Source of the DNA: Luteitalea pratensis
Lineage (GTDB): Bacteria; Acidobacteriota; Vicinamibacteria; Vicinamibacterales; Vicinamibacteraceae
Assembly (NCBI RefSeq): GCF_001618865.1
Contig: NZ_CP015136.1
Coordinates: forward strand, 4,189,001-4,253,000
Direction of reading: 5' to 3'
Length of the DNA: 64,000 bases
Made by a program: the position numbers and the translations under genes
Notes under the pieces: model-generated
Databases searched by the model: none
The model's input: only the letters and a program-made list of their open reading frames with translations
Told to the model about the DNA's origin: nothing
Part shown: positions 29,067-37,310 of the stretch, piece after piece
Layout of the letters: every line of letters begins with the position of its first letter
Numbering within the stretch: position 1 is the first letter of the stretch

Positions 29067-29429
29067 CTAGCGCGTTGCCGGCATGACCGGTGTCACCGCG
29101 TCGGTATCGCGCTCACTGGTGCGGATGCGGATCACGCTCTCGACCGGCATGACGAAGATCTTGCCGTCGCCCACCTCTCCCGTGCGCGCCGAGTCGATGA
29201 TGGCATTGACCGTGGTCTCGACGAAGCCGTCGCTGACGCCGATCTCGAGGCGCACCTTCTCCGACAGCGCCATCTTGACCGTCGTGCCACGGTAGTTCTC
29301 GACGTGCTCGGTCTCGCCGCCGTGTCCCTGGACACGGCTGATCGTGAGCCCACGCACCTGTACGCGGAACAGCGCTTCGAGGACGGAATTGACCTTCTCC
29401 GGCCTGACGATTGCGACGACCATCTTCAT
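29067..29429 (-). CDS. glnK: PII-family nitrogen regulatory protein
   Basis: PII trimers sense 2-oxoglutarate and ATP/ADP and block AmtB. The 120 residues begin MKMVVAIVRPEKVNSVLEAL; the T-loop is GHGGETEHVENYRGTTVKMA and the C-terminal signature GDGKIFVMPVESVIRIRT. The T-loop keeps the Tyr of YRG (Tyr46) but has Val where Tyr51, the uridylylation site of proteobacterial PII, would be. The start overlaps the amtB stop (ATGA), so the pair is co-translated. Called glnK by linkage to amtB. Confidence 0.93.
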   Translation of the reverse strand: MKMVVAIVRPEKVNSVLEALFRVQVRGLTISRVQGHGGETEHVENYRGTTVKMALSEKVRLEIGVSDGFVETTVNAIIDSARTGEVGDGKIFVMPVESVIRIRTSERDTDAVTPVMPATR

Positions 29430-30709
29430 GCGCGACCCCTTTCCGTCGATACCGCCGGGGCGGCCAAGATGCTCTGGACCAGTTCGGGCCCGATGAGGAT
29501 GGCGCCATCGCCTTCGGCGTAGGCTTCCTCGCCGTGATCGGTGACGTCGAGGCCCAACGCCTCGTTGCGCGTGGTGGCGCGGAGCGGCAGGACCAGGCCG
29601 ATCAGCTTCAACAGGATGAACGTCATCGCACCGCTGTAGAAGAGGGCAGCAGCGATGCCCAGCGCCTGGATGCCGATCTGGCCGGCGTTGCCGCCGATCA
29701 GGCCGTTACCGCCACCACTCCACACCTTGTCGGCAAAGACGCCCGTCAGCAGCGCGCCAACGGTGCCGCCGACGCCGTGCGCGGCGACCACGTCGAGCGA
29801 GTCGTCCAGCCGCGTCCGGCTCCGGAAGATGATCGCGAAGTAGCTCGGGAACGCGGCAATGCTCCCGAGGAAGATCGACGACATCGGGCTGATGAAGCCA
29901 GCCGCCGGCGTGATTGCGACCAGGCCGACCACGATCGCCGTCGCACCACCGACCGCCGTCACGCGTCCCGTACGAACCACGTCGAGCAACGTCCACACGA
30001 CGAGCGTGCCCATCGGCGCGAGCATGGTGTTGGCAAACGCCAGACCGGCGATGCCGTTAGCGGCGAGCGCACTGCCCGCGTTGAAGCCGAACCAGCCGAA
30101 CCAGAGCACACCCGCGCCGAGCAGCACGAACGGGACGTTGTGGGGAAGCATCGCCTGCCGGCCATGGTCGATGCGGGGCCCGATCACGATCGAGGCGACC
30201 AGCGCCGCCGCGGCCGCGTTGACGTGCACGACGGTGCCGCCGGCGAAGTCCAGTGCGCCCATCGTCGCCAGCCAGCCGCCGCCCCAGACCCAATGTGCGA
30301 TCGGCGCATAGACCGCGATGACCCACAGCGTGATGAACGTGATGTAGGCGCCAAAGCGCATGCGCTCGACGATCGCGCCAGAGATCAGCGCCGCCGTGAT
30401 CACCGCGAAGGTGCCCTGGAACGCCATGAACAGCACATGGGGAATCGTGCCCTGCGGGTCCAGTGTCACGCCCCGAAGCAGGCTGAAGTTCAGGCTGCCC
30501 ACGAGCGATGTGCCGGGGGCGAACGCCAGCGAGTACCCCAACAGGGCCCAGGCCACGCCCGCGAAGCCCAGCGAGATGAAACTCATCATCATCGTGTTGA
30601 GCGCGTTCTTGGACCTGACGAGCCCGCCATAGAAGAAGGCAAGGGCGGGGGTCATCAGCAGCACGAGCGCCGTGGACATCAGCATCCACGCCACATCTGC
30701 GTTGTTCAT
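29426..30709 (-). CDS. amtB: Ammonium transporter
   Basis: An Amt-family channel of 427 residues with about eleven membrane helices. Family landmarks: N-terminal MLMSTALVLLMTPALAFFYG, FYGGLVRSKNALNTMMMS, and the HVNAAAAALVASIVIGPR and ARTLAHGVGG-type His regions (VAAHGVGGTVGALLTG) that line the pore. It lacks a long cleavable signal peptide. GGAGG lies four bases before the ATG at 30709. Together with glnK it forms a two-gene operon behind a sigma-54 promoter. Confidence 0.94.
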   Translation of the reverse strand: MNNADVAWMLMSTALVLLMTPALAFFYGGLVRSKNALNTMMMSFISLGFAGVAWALLGYSLAFAPGTSLVGSLNFSLLRGVTLDPQGTIPHVLFMAFQGTFAVITAALISGAIVERMRFGAYITFITLWVIAVYAPIAHWVWGGGWLATMGALDFAGGTVVHVNAAAAALVASIVIGPRIDHGRQAMLPHNVPFVLLGAGVLWFGWFGFNAGSALAANGIAGLAFANTMLAPMGTLVVWTLLDVVRTGRVTAVGGATAIVVGLVAITPAAGFISPMSSIFLGSIAAFPSYFAIIFRSRTRLDDSLDVVAAHGVGGTVGALLTGVFADKVWSGGGNGLIGGNAGQIGIQALGIAAALFYSGAMTFILLKLIGLVLPLRATTRNEALGLDVTDHGEEAYAEGDGAILIGPELVQSILAAPAVSTERGRA

Positions 30710-30811
30710 CGATCCTCCGGACGGAGACGACGGGCCAGGCGGGACCTCGTGCCCCGCGCGTGTCGTGTCCGCTCGCACGAATAGCTAGCAAGAACGGTGC
30801 TCACCGCTCAT

Positions 30812-30828
30812 GCGCAGACTGTGTGCCA
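30812..30828 (-). promoter_or_regulatory. Sigma-54 promoter for amtB-glnK
   Basis: On the minus strand TGGCACACAGTCTGCG carries the invariant GG and GC dinucleotides at the correct -24/-12 spacing (consensus TGGCAC-N5-TTGC). It lies about 105 bases before the amtB start, with an enhancer-like palindrome about 70 bases further upstream. Confidence 0.7.
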
Positions 30829-30891
30829 TCCACAACCTGTTGATATCGCGAAGCTTACGAGCGGCTACCGATTGTGGGGGAGATTCAAGAT

Positions 30892-30907
30892 CCGACATTC
30901 CTGTCGG
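30892..30907. promoter_or_regulatory. Enhancer-like palindrome upstream of amtB
   Basis: CCGACA-TTCC-TGTCGG, a perfect 6-bp inverted repeat with a four-base spacer, about 70 bases upstream of the -24 box. The same arms and spacing occur at 33977-33994 upstream of the porin gene. It is a candidate binding site of the adjacent sigma-54 activator. Confidence 0.6.
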
Positions 30908-30936
30908 GTATCAGGTGAGATCGAACAAAAACGTCG

Positions 30937-32493
30937 TTACTCGCGGCGGAAGCGCCGGAGGTCAATCCCAAGTTTCTTCACCTTGTACGCGATGATGCGC
31001 TCGGTGGTGTCGAGCAGGCGCGCGGTCCGCGCGAGGTTGCCACTCGAGGTCTTCAGCGCGTCCTGGATCAGGTCCATTTCCAGGGCCGACGTGGCCGAGG
31101 CGAGCGAGATGCGGGGCAGGGTGCCGGAGACCTCCGCGGTCTGCAGGCTCGGAGGCAGGTCATGGCCGTGGATCACGCCACCGGCCGCCACGAGGACCGC
31201 ACGTTCGATGCAGTTCTCGAGTTCACGCACGTTGCCCGGCCAGTGATAGCTCATGAGCATGTCGATGGCCGTCGTGGCAAGGCGTCGGACATCCCTGCCG
31301 TGCGCAGCGGCGTACTTCTCGACGAAATGATCGGCCAGCAGCAGGATGTCCGGCTTGCGGTCGCGCAGGGGCGGCAGGAACAACGAGAACACGTTGAGGC
31401 GGTAGTAGAGGTCCTCTCGAAACGTGCGCTCGCGGACGGCGTCCTCGAGATTCCGGTTGGTCGCCGCGATGAGCCGGACGTTGACGCGCAGCGTCTGCGT
31501 GCCGCCGAGGCGCTCGAACTCGCGTTCCTGCAGGACCCGCAGCAGCTTGACCTGGGTCCCGAGCGACAACTCACCGACCTCGTCGAGGAACAGCGTGCCG
31601 CCGTGCGCAAGCTCGAAACGGCCCTTGCGCGCGGTACGCGCGTCGGTGAAGGCGCCGGCCTCATGGCCAAACAGCTCCGACTCGACCAGCCCCTCGGGCA
31701 GCGCGCCGCAATTGACCTTTATGAACGGCTTGCTGGCCCGGGTCGAGTGGTAATGAATCGCGTGCGCGATGAGTTCCTTGCCGCTGCCCGATTCGCCGCG
31801 GATCAGCACCGTCGTCTGGCTGCGCGCGACCTGCGTCACCTGCCCGTACAACGCCTGCATGGGACGACTGCTGCCAACGATGTTGCGAAAATCGTAGCGT
31901 TCGCGCAATTCCTCGCGCAGTTGCGCGTTCTCGGCCACCAGTTGCTGCCGCTCGGCCTGTTGCAGCGAGTGCACACGGACGGCATACCCGAGCAGGGAAG
32001 CGACGACACCGAGAAACTGCAGCAGGCGTTCCATGTCCGCCGCGTCCGGGCGGTGCGGCCTGGCGAGTCCAACCGCACCGACACAGGCCCCCGCCGCGCA
32101 GATCGGGACGCACACGAACGTGGTGTCCTCGCCCGCGGCAGCCGCCTTGTGAATGCCGGTGCGATTGAGGAACAGGGGTTCCTGGCTGGCCCGTGGCACG
32201 ACGACGGGTTTGCCGGTCTCGACGACGCGCCCGATGATGCCCTCGCCGACCTTGTAACGGACGCGCTGGGCCGTCTGCCAGGAGATGCCGGTCGCCGCCG
32301 CGACCGACAGTTCGGGCGTGTCGCCCTCACGGAGGGCGATGAGTCCGCTGCGTGCGGATACGGCCTCGGCCACGTGCTCGAGAGCGCGGGCCAGGGCCGT
32401 TTTCAGGTTCGGGGCCGCGCTGAGCACAGGACCGAGCGACAGCAGGGCCGAGAGATGATCGCTCTCGGCCCGGACGGCCACTTGTCTGGGCAT
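30937..32493 (-). CDS. Sigma-54-dependent activator with GAF domain (NifA-like)
   Basis: A 518-residue enhancer-binding protein. The N-terminal GAF domain (about 15-175) senses a small molecule or partner such as PII. The AAA+ domain (about 205-435) has Walker A IRGESGSGKE, Walker B GGTLFLDEVGEL, the arginine-finger region and RLNVFSLFLPPLRDR. The sigma-54-contacting loop reads GAFTDA instead of the usual GAFTGA. A Fis-type HTH ends the protein (NLARTARLLDTTERIIAYKV). The order GAF-AAA-Fis is that of NifA. It lies between porin and amtB, all on the same strand. Confidence 0.92.
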   Translation of the reverse strand: MPRQVAVRAESDHLSALLSLGPVLSAAPNLKTALARALEHVAEAVSARSGLIALREGDTPELSVAAATGISWQTAQRVRYKVGEGIIGRVVETGKPVVVPRASQEPLFLNRTGIHKAAAAGEDTTFVCVPICAAGACVGAVGLARPHRPDAADMERLLQFLGVVASLLGYAVRVHSLQQAERQQLVAENAQLREELRERYDFRNIVGSSRPMQALYGQVTQVARSQTTVLIRGESGSGKELIAHAIHYHSTRASKPFIKVNCGALPEGLVESELFGHEAGAFTDARTARKGRFELAHGGTLFLDEVGELSLGTQVKLLRVLQEREFERLGGTQTLRVNVRLIAATNRNLEDAVRERTFREDLYYRLNVFSLFLPPLRDRKPDILLLADHFVEKYAAAHGRDVRRLATTAIDMLMSYHWPGNVRELENCIERAVLVAAGGVIHGHDLPPSLQTAEVSGTLPRISLASATSALEMDLIQDALKTSSGNLARTARLLDTTERIIAYKVKKLGIDLRRFRRE

Positions 32494-32595
32494 GTCGGCA
32501 CAAGCCTACGCCGAAATGGCGTCACACGTGCCCCCAGTCGGTGTCCATGACGCAATGCGGGTGGCCTGGTGCGGTGTACCGGGCGGGCACGCCTC

Positions 32596-33855
32596 CTACG
32601 GCGAAGCCAGGGCGTACACGAAGCCGAACAGGATCGTGTTCTGGTTCGAGCGGAACTCGTCGGTCTTGTATTCGAAGAAGTCCTCCGTGGACCAGTCCCT
32701 CCGGTACTCCACGCGGAGAGACAACCCCTTCAGCAATGTGTGCTCGCTGGTCAAGGTGAGTTCGCGGATGGTCTGGGCGGTGCCGGTGGCGAAACCGTCG
32801 CGATCTTCGAAGATCTCGTAGCGGGGCGTGATCCACCACGAATCCAGCACCCCGAATCGCGCGTACGCGGCGACGCCATGCCAGGCGGCCGTCTGCCCCT
32901 CGTAGGTGTCCCTGCCGATGTCGACGTTGCCCATCAGGGACACCCGCGGCGAGATAGTCCACGTGGCGATGGTGTCGTACAGGTTGCGCCACCCGACGGC
33001 CCCGTCAGGCCCCTCGGGCCCGCCCATCCACGCCTGCGTCAGCGTGAGCGACGGGGTGACCTTCCATGCGACCTGAGCCGCTCCCGTCTTCGCGTCGTTG
33101 TTGTCCTTGGCGTTGTTCCAGCCGTTCACGAGAAACGCGGTGGCGGTGACGGTGTCGGATACGGGCAGGGCGGCGCGCACGCCCATGTGGTAATACGGCG
33201 CCGCCCAAGCAAACAGCAGCGATCGCGAGTAGTTCCAGTTGTACGCGGTTTCGGTGGGTTCGGCGCCGATCGGGGTGTTGAACTTGCCGACGTCGATCTG
33301 CATGCCACGCCCGACTGGCGCGAGCACGCTGGCGTAGGCCTGCTGCACGTACTCGAGCGCGCCGTCATTGGGATCGAAGGAGTTGACCCACGTCGCCGTC
33401 GGGCCGAATCCGATATCGGCGCGGAAGCCGACCCAGCGTTTCTCGGTGGGCAGGAGTTCGAACGTGGTCTCGAAGTAGCTGAACGAGAACTCGTTGTCGT
33501 TCTCGTCGAAGTTGCGAAGGACGTTCTTCCCGGATGCCGGCTGGTTGCCGTTGTAGGCGTAGTAGGTATCGAGAGTCGTGGTGAACTTCACCGGGCCCAG
33601 GAACTTCCACGGCGTTGGTGCCGGCGCGGCGGGGACGTCACCCGGCTGGGTAGCTGCGGGCGTCGCAGCCTCGGGACTCGCTCCAGTCGGTGCCCCGGCA
33701 GAGGTCGCCGTCGTCGTCACTGGCGCGCTGGTAGGCTCGGGCGCGGCGGGCGTCTGCGCCATCCCCAGCACTGGGCAGGCAAGAGCCGCTGCCAAGGCGA
33801 TGGGGAGGGCCGCGGGTGGAGTCCAACAAAGTGCAAAGCGCGCTGCTCGTGTCAT
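32596..33855 (-). CDS. Outer-membrane beta-barrel porin (BBP2/OmpL-like)
   Basis: A 419-residue protein with signal peptide (ALPIALAAALACPVLGMA), a low-complexity Ala/Pro/Thr linker (about 35-80) and a beta-barrel domain: FTTTLDTYYAYNGNQP, alternating strands such as FSFSYFETTFELLP, VDIGKFNTPIGAEPTETAYN and a terminal aromatic strand (ILFGFVYALASP). It resembles the putative beta-barrel porin-2 family. Its place beside amtB-glnK and a sigma-54 activator suggests uptake of a nitrogen compound under nitrogen limitation; this is inferred from context. Confidence 0.85.
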   Translation of the reverse strand: MTRAARFALCWTPPAALPIALAAALACPVLGMAQTPAAPEPTSAPVTTTATSAGAPTGASPEAATPAATQPGDVPAAPAPTPWKFLGPVKFTTTLDTYYAYNGNQPASGKNVLRNFDENDNEFSFSYFETTFELLPTEKRWVGFRADIGFGPTATWVNSFDPNDGALEYVQQAYASVLAPVGRGMQIDVGKFNTPIGAEPTETAYNWNYSRSLLFAWAAPYYHMGVRAALPVSDTVTATAFLVNGWNNAKDNNDAKTGAAQVAWKVTPSLTLTQAWMGGPEGPDGAVGWRNLYDTIATWTISPRVSLMGNVDIGRDTYEGQTAAWHGVAAYARFGVLDSWWITPRYEIFEDRDGFATGTAQTIRELTLTSEHTLLKGLSLRVEYRRDWSTEDFFEYKTDEFRSNQNTILFGFVYALASP

Positions 33856-33868
33856 GCACGCCTTCTAC

Positions 33869-33885
33869 TACCAAGGGCCGTGCCA
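33869..33885 (-). promoter_or_regulatory. Sigma-54-like promoter for the porin gene
   Basis: TGGCACGGCCCTTGGT on the minus strand has a perfect -24 half (TGGCACG) but GG instead of GC in the -12 half. It lies only about 15 bases from the ATG at 33855, so transcription would start very near that codon; the real start codon may be further in. Confidence 0.45.
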
Positions 33886-33976
33886 GCGCTTTTGAACCAC
33901 TCCGGGATAATCAGGCCAATCGGTTGAGGGGCAACGGTTTACAGAAAAGTTTGCAGAGATGTTGCAAAACCTGCAA

Positions 33977-33994
33977 TCCGACAATTGTGTCGGA
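33977..33994. promoter_or_regulatory. Enhancer-like palindrome upstream of the porin gene
   Basis: TCCGACA-ATTG-TGTCGGA, a perfect 7-bp inverted repeat with the same core and spacer length as the site at 30892, about 100 bases upstream of the sigma-54-like -24 box. The remainder of 33886-34145 is AT-richer than its surroundings and holds no gene I can support. Confidence 0.6.
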
Positions 33995-34145
33995 CAACTC
34001 AGACAAAGCGACATTCGTGTTGCGCGGCTCGCCTGTGCGCGATCTCACGGAAGGCAGAAAAGCACTTTGTTTGAAGTAGTTGTCTGCGACTTCGCGGCCT
34101 GAGCAGCGCCCCCGGTTCGGGGCGCGCCTTTCACCTGCCTGGCCT

Positions 34146-35363
34146 CTACTGCACGAGGATTTCGATGAACGCTTCGCCGCGCTGGCCGGCCGCATTTACC
34201 ACTTCCAGGGTGACGCGCCGTCGGCCGGAGGATCCGTAGACCTTGCTGGTGCTGGGCCCGGTGGTGACGCGAGTGTCGCCGTCGCCCAGGTTCCAGTTGT
34301 AGCTCACGATGTTGGTACCTGACGCCGTCGCGGTGAACTGGACGACCGTGTTCACCGCCGGGTTGGACGGCGAGGCGGTCAGCGTCACGTTGATGACCCG
34401 TTCCTCGACCGTCACGGTGGTCGCGGCCGTCGTGATCTCGCCGCCGGTGTCGGTGACGGTCACCGTGACCGCGTACGTGCCCTTTCGGGCATACGCCTTC
34501 TGAATCGTGCGCGATCCGGTCAGGGCGCCGAGGGAGCGACGTTCACCGTCGCCGAAGTCGATCACGGCGTCCCGCACCGCGTCGCCGTTGGCCTGGGCCT
34601 GGACGTTCACCGTGAAGGTCGTGGTCTCGCCCTCACCGATGGCCGCGGTTGGCCCGGTCAGGGTAATCACCGGCCGGGTCGTGACGCGGACGGTGGTCGT
34701 GGCCGAGACCGTGCCGACCGTGGCGGTGACGGTGGCTTCCCGCGTGGTCGTCAACACCGTGCGCGCCTCGCCGTTGCCGTCGGTGATGACGTTGGAATCG
34801 CGCAGGGTGCCGGCACTGGTGCCGAAGGTAACCGGCACGCCGGGCAGCCGCTGGTTGTTCTCGCCCGTGGCGACGGCCAGGATCTCCACGGTGCCGCCGT
34901 TGGGCCCGACCGCGCTCGGCGTGGCGGTGACCGTCAACTGCGACGCCGCCGCGGCGCCGACCCGCACCTCGAGCGCCTCGGCCTGGGCGCCTCCGGAAAA
35001 GGCGCGGATCTGCGCCACGCCCGACGCCGTCCCCGCATTCAGCCGCGCGCTCGCCCGGCCGCCGCTGGTGCGGGCCTCCGCCGGCTCGATGTTGCCGAGC
35101 GTCGTCGTAAAGTTGACCTGCGTGCCGTTCTGCACCGGAACGCCGCCCGGTTCGGTGACGTTGGCGGTGATCTCGACCGAGCCATTCAGCGCCACGACGG
35201 TCTGATTTGCAAAGAGCGTCACGGCCGAATCGGTGGGCGCCGTCAGTGGCGCCTTGTCGCACCCGACGAGCACGGCACCCAGCGCCATCGTGGTCGTGCC
35301 CAGGGCCGCCCTGAGGGCGAGAGCCCGGACGAACGACGACACGCGACGTTGCGGTGCTAGCAT
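34146..35363 (-). CDS. Ig-like/PKD repeat lipoprotein
   Basis: A 405-residue surface or periplasmic lipoprotein (lipobox GAVLVGC). Two bacterial Ig-like (Big_1) domains come first: VTEPGGVPVQNGTQVNFTT and the matching GENNQRLPGVPVTFGTSAGT, each with the intimin-type pattern. Two PKD-type domains follow, marked by VIDFGDGERRS and YNWNLGDGDTRV. The ATG at 35363 overlaps a possible start of the divergent gene. Such proteins serve as adhesins or scaffold components; no enzymatic part is seen. Confidence 0.85.
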   Translation of the reverse strand: MLAPQRRVSSFVRALALRAALGTTTMALGAVLVGCDKAPLTAPTDSAVTLFANQTVVALNGSVEITANVTEPGGVPVQNGTQVNFTTTLGNIEPAEARTSGGRASARLNAGTASGVAQIRAFSGGAQAEALEVRVGAAAASQLTVTATPSAVGPNGGTVEILAVATGENNQRLPGVPVTFGTSAGTLRDSNVITDGNGEARTVLTTTREATVTATVGTVSATTTVRVTTRPVITLTGPTAAIGEGETTTFTVNVQAQANGDAVRDAVIDFGDGERRSLGALTGSRTIQKAYARKGTYAVTVTVTDTGGEITTAATTVTVEERVINVTLTASPSNPAVNTVVQFTATASGTNIVSYNWNLGDGDTRVTTGPSTSKVYGSSGRRRVTLEVVNAAGQRGEAFIEILVQ

Positions 35364-35385
35364 GGCAGCCAAGAATAGCAAAGGC

Positions 35386-36144
35386 ATGAGGCACGCTGCA
35401 TCCATTCCGACGGAGTCCGACGCGCGAGGCTACGCGATGGCCGTGCTGCTGGTCGCGATGGCGGTCATGCTCACGCTCATGATGGTGGCGATGCCGGTGT
35501 GGCGTCAGCAGCAAAAGCGCGAGCGGGAAGAGGAACTGCTGTTTCGCTTGAAGCAGTACGCGCATGCGCTGGTGCTCTATCAGCGCCGCCTCCCTGGCGC
35601 CGCGCCGGCCAACCTCGACGACCTCGTCAAGGAACGCTTTCTCCGCAAGAAGTACACGGACCCCGTGACCGGCAAGGACTTCGCCATCCTGCGCGTCGGC
35701 CAGGTGTCGCCGGGGATGACCTCGCCCTTACCCGGCCTCAATGCGCCCGGCCCGGGGACGTCGACGCGCCCGGGACAGATCTCGGGGCAACCGGCGGGCG
35801 GTAGCACGGGGCCGCAGATGGGGAGCGGGCCGGGGTCCGGCATGAACACGAATGCGCGGCCGGGCGGCATCGGCGGCGCCGGGACCCAGGTGGGCGCCAT
35901 CCGCGGCGTGATGAGCACCAGCACGGACAGCTCCTTGCGGGTGTGGAAGGGCCGCACACGGTACGACCAGTGGGAAGTCTCGATCGAGGACCTGACGCCG
36001 CGAGGGTTTGGCGCCCAGACGCCGAAACCGGGGCAGAGCAATCGGCCCAACGGTCCCGGACAGTCGCGTCCAGGCCAGATGGGGCCCGGACAGTCGCCAT
36101 CGCAACTCCCTGGCAACCCGTACGGCGGCACGATCAAGCGCTAG
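35386..36144 (+). CDS. Pseudopilin-like protein with Pro/Gly-rich tail
   Basis: A protein of about 252 residues with a class III-like leader, ARG|YAMAVLLVAMAVMLTLM, then an amphipathic region (QQKREREEELLFRLKQYAHA) and LDDLVKERFLRKKYTDPVTG, the GspG-like core. Mature position 5 is Val, not Glu. The second half is low-complexity Pro/Gly/Gln (about residues 120-170 and 215-250). ATG at 35386 is assumed; 35362 is an alternative. It may be a minor subunit of the pilus encoded at 19-29 kb. Confidence 0.75.
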   Translation: MRHAASIPTESDARGYAMAVLLVAMAVMLTLMMVAMPVWRQQQKREREEELLFRLKQYAHALVLYQRRLPGAAPANLDDLVKERFLRKKYTDPVTGKDFAILRVGQVSPGMTSPLPGLNAPGPGTSTRPGQISGQPAGGSTGPQMGSGPGSGMNTNARPGGIGGAGTQVGAIRGVMSTSTDSSLRVWKGRTRYDQWEVSIEDLTPRGFGAQTPKPGQSNRPNGPGQSRPGQMGPGQSPSQLPGNPYGGTIKR

Positions 36145-37310
36145 GACGGTGTCGCGGCGCGCGGCAGGCTGAGGCGGTAGGCCGCCCACATCCCCAGGGC
36201 GAGCGCCAACGGTATCGCGGCGAGCACCCGGCCTCCCGCGATTGGTAGCGTCAGCCCCATGACCCAGGGCAGCAGCATTGCGCCACCGCAGCCGATCGTC
36301 GACACAGCCGAGACCGCAAATGCCGCCCGGTCGGCAAACCGCTGCGTCACCACGCCGAACATCGACGGATAGATCGGGCCGGTCGCGACGCCGAGCAACA
36401 CCAGCGCCAGCATCGTCAAGCCGGCATGGCCGACGCCGAGCGCCAGCACGACCCCGCCCACGGTGAGCGCGCCCAGGGCACCTTGCAACACCGCCGCTGG
36501 GCCGATGCGGAGCGCCAGGGCCGTCGACACAACGCGGCCGGTCACGTACGAGAGCCAGTAGATCGACGTTGCGAGTGCCGCGTCTGCCGGCGTGACGCCC
36601 AGCGTGCGCTCGAGATACGTGGGTGCCCAACCGCTGAAGCCCGATTCGACGCCGCCGTACATGAACACGAGCGCCCCAATCAACAGCACGGCGGCCGGCA
36701 CCGCCGTAGGGCGCGGAGTCGGGATGGCTTCGGGCATTCGTCTTCGCCCATCGTGAGGGAGCACACGAAAGGCCCACGGCAGCAGGATCACTGCCGCGAG
36801 TCCGCCGATCGCGGGCACCCAGCGCGCCCGTCCACCCGCGCGCAGGAACCAGCTCGTGATGAGCGGACCGATCACGGTGCCGACCCCGTAGAGCACGTTG
36901 ATCAGGTTCACGACGAGGCCAGGCCGGTGTACGAGCAGGCGTGACGCGACCAGGTTGATCGCGATCGTGCCGAAGCCGTAGCCCATGCCGAACACGGCGC
37001 TCGCCGCGAGCAGCGTGACGACGTTGACCGCCATCGCCAGGCCCAGGCTGCCTGTCGCGAAAACCGCGAGCGCCCACAGGATGACCACGCGAGTGCCGGT
37101 GCGCTCCAGCAGCAGCGCGGACGTGATCTGAGACAGCAGGAAGCCGGCAAACAGCGCGCTGTAGAGCACGCCGATCGAGGACACGTCAATCGCGGCAACG
37201 GCCGCGAACTCGGGGAGCGCCGGGCCGAGCGAGGCGATGCTCAGCCCGACAGCCACGAACGCAGCACAGAGGAAGGCGATGATGGGCCGCGCCGCGCCAG
37301 CCTCACGCAT
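36141..37310 (-). CDS. MFS transporter
   Basis: A 389-residue major facilitator protein with twelve predicted helices and the family's loop motif in LLLERTGTRVVILWAL. It begins with REAGAARPIIAFLCAAFVAVG. It overlaps the serine hydrolase gene by eight bases and shares its strand, so the two are in one operon with the glycosidase-like gene. In this context a muropeptide or amino-sugar substrate (the AmpG/sugar-porter role) is likely but not shown by sequence. Confidence 0.85.
   Translation of the reverse strand: MREAGAARPIIAFLCAAFVAVGLSIASLGPALPEFAAVAAIDVSSIGVLYSALFAGFLLSQITSALLLERTGTRVVILWALAVFATGSLGLAMAVNVVTLLAASAVFGMGYGFGTIAINLVASRLLVHRPGLVVNLINVLYGVGTVIGPLITSWFLRAGGRARWVPAIGGLAAVILLPWAFRVLPHDGRRRMPEAIPTPRPTAVPAAVLLIGALVFMYGGVESGFSGWAPTYLERTLGVTPADAALATSIYWLSYVTGRVVSTALALRIGPAAVLQGALGALTVGGVVLALGVGHAGLTMLALVLLGVATGPIYPSMFGVVTQRFADRAAFAVSAVSTIGCGGAMLLPWVMGLTLPIAGGRVLAAIPLALALGMWAAYRLSLPRAATPS

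Noticed and set aside
29411-30784. 457-codon plus-strand frame opposite amtB
   Set aside because: It is opposite the amtB reading frame and is very rich in Arg, Asp and His without any domain pattern.
32569-33927. Plus-strand frame opposite the porin gene
   Set aside because: Antisense shadow; the minus-strand protein has a signal peptide and beta-barrel pattern.
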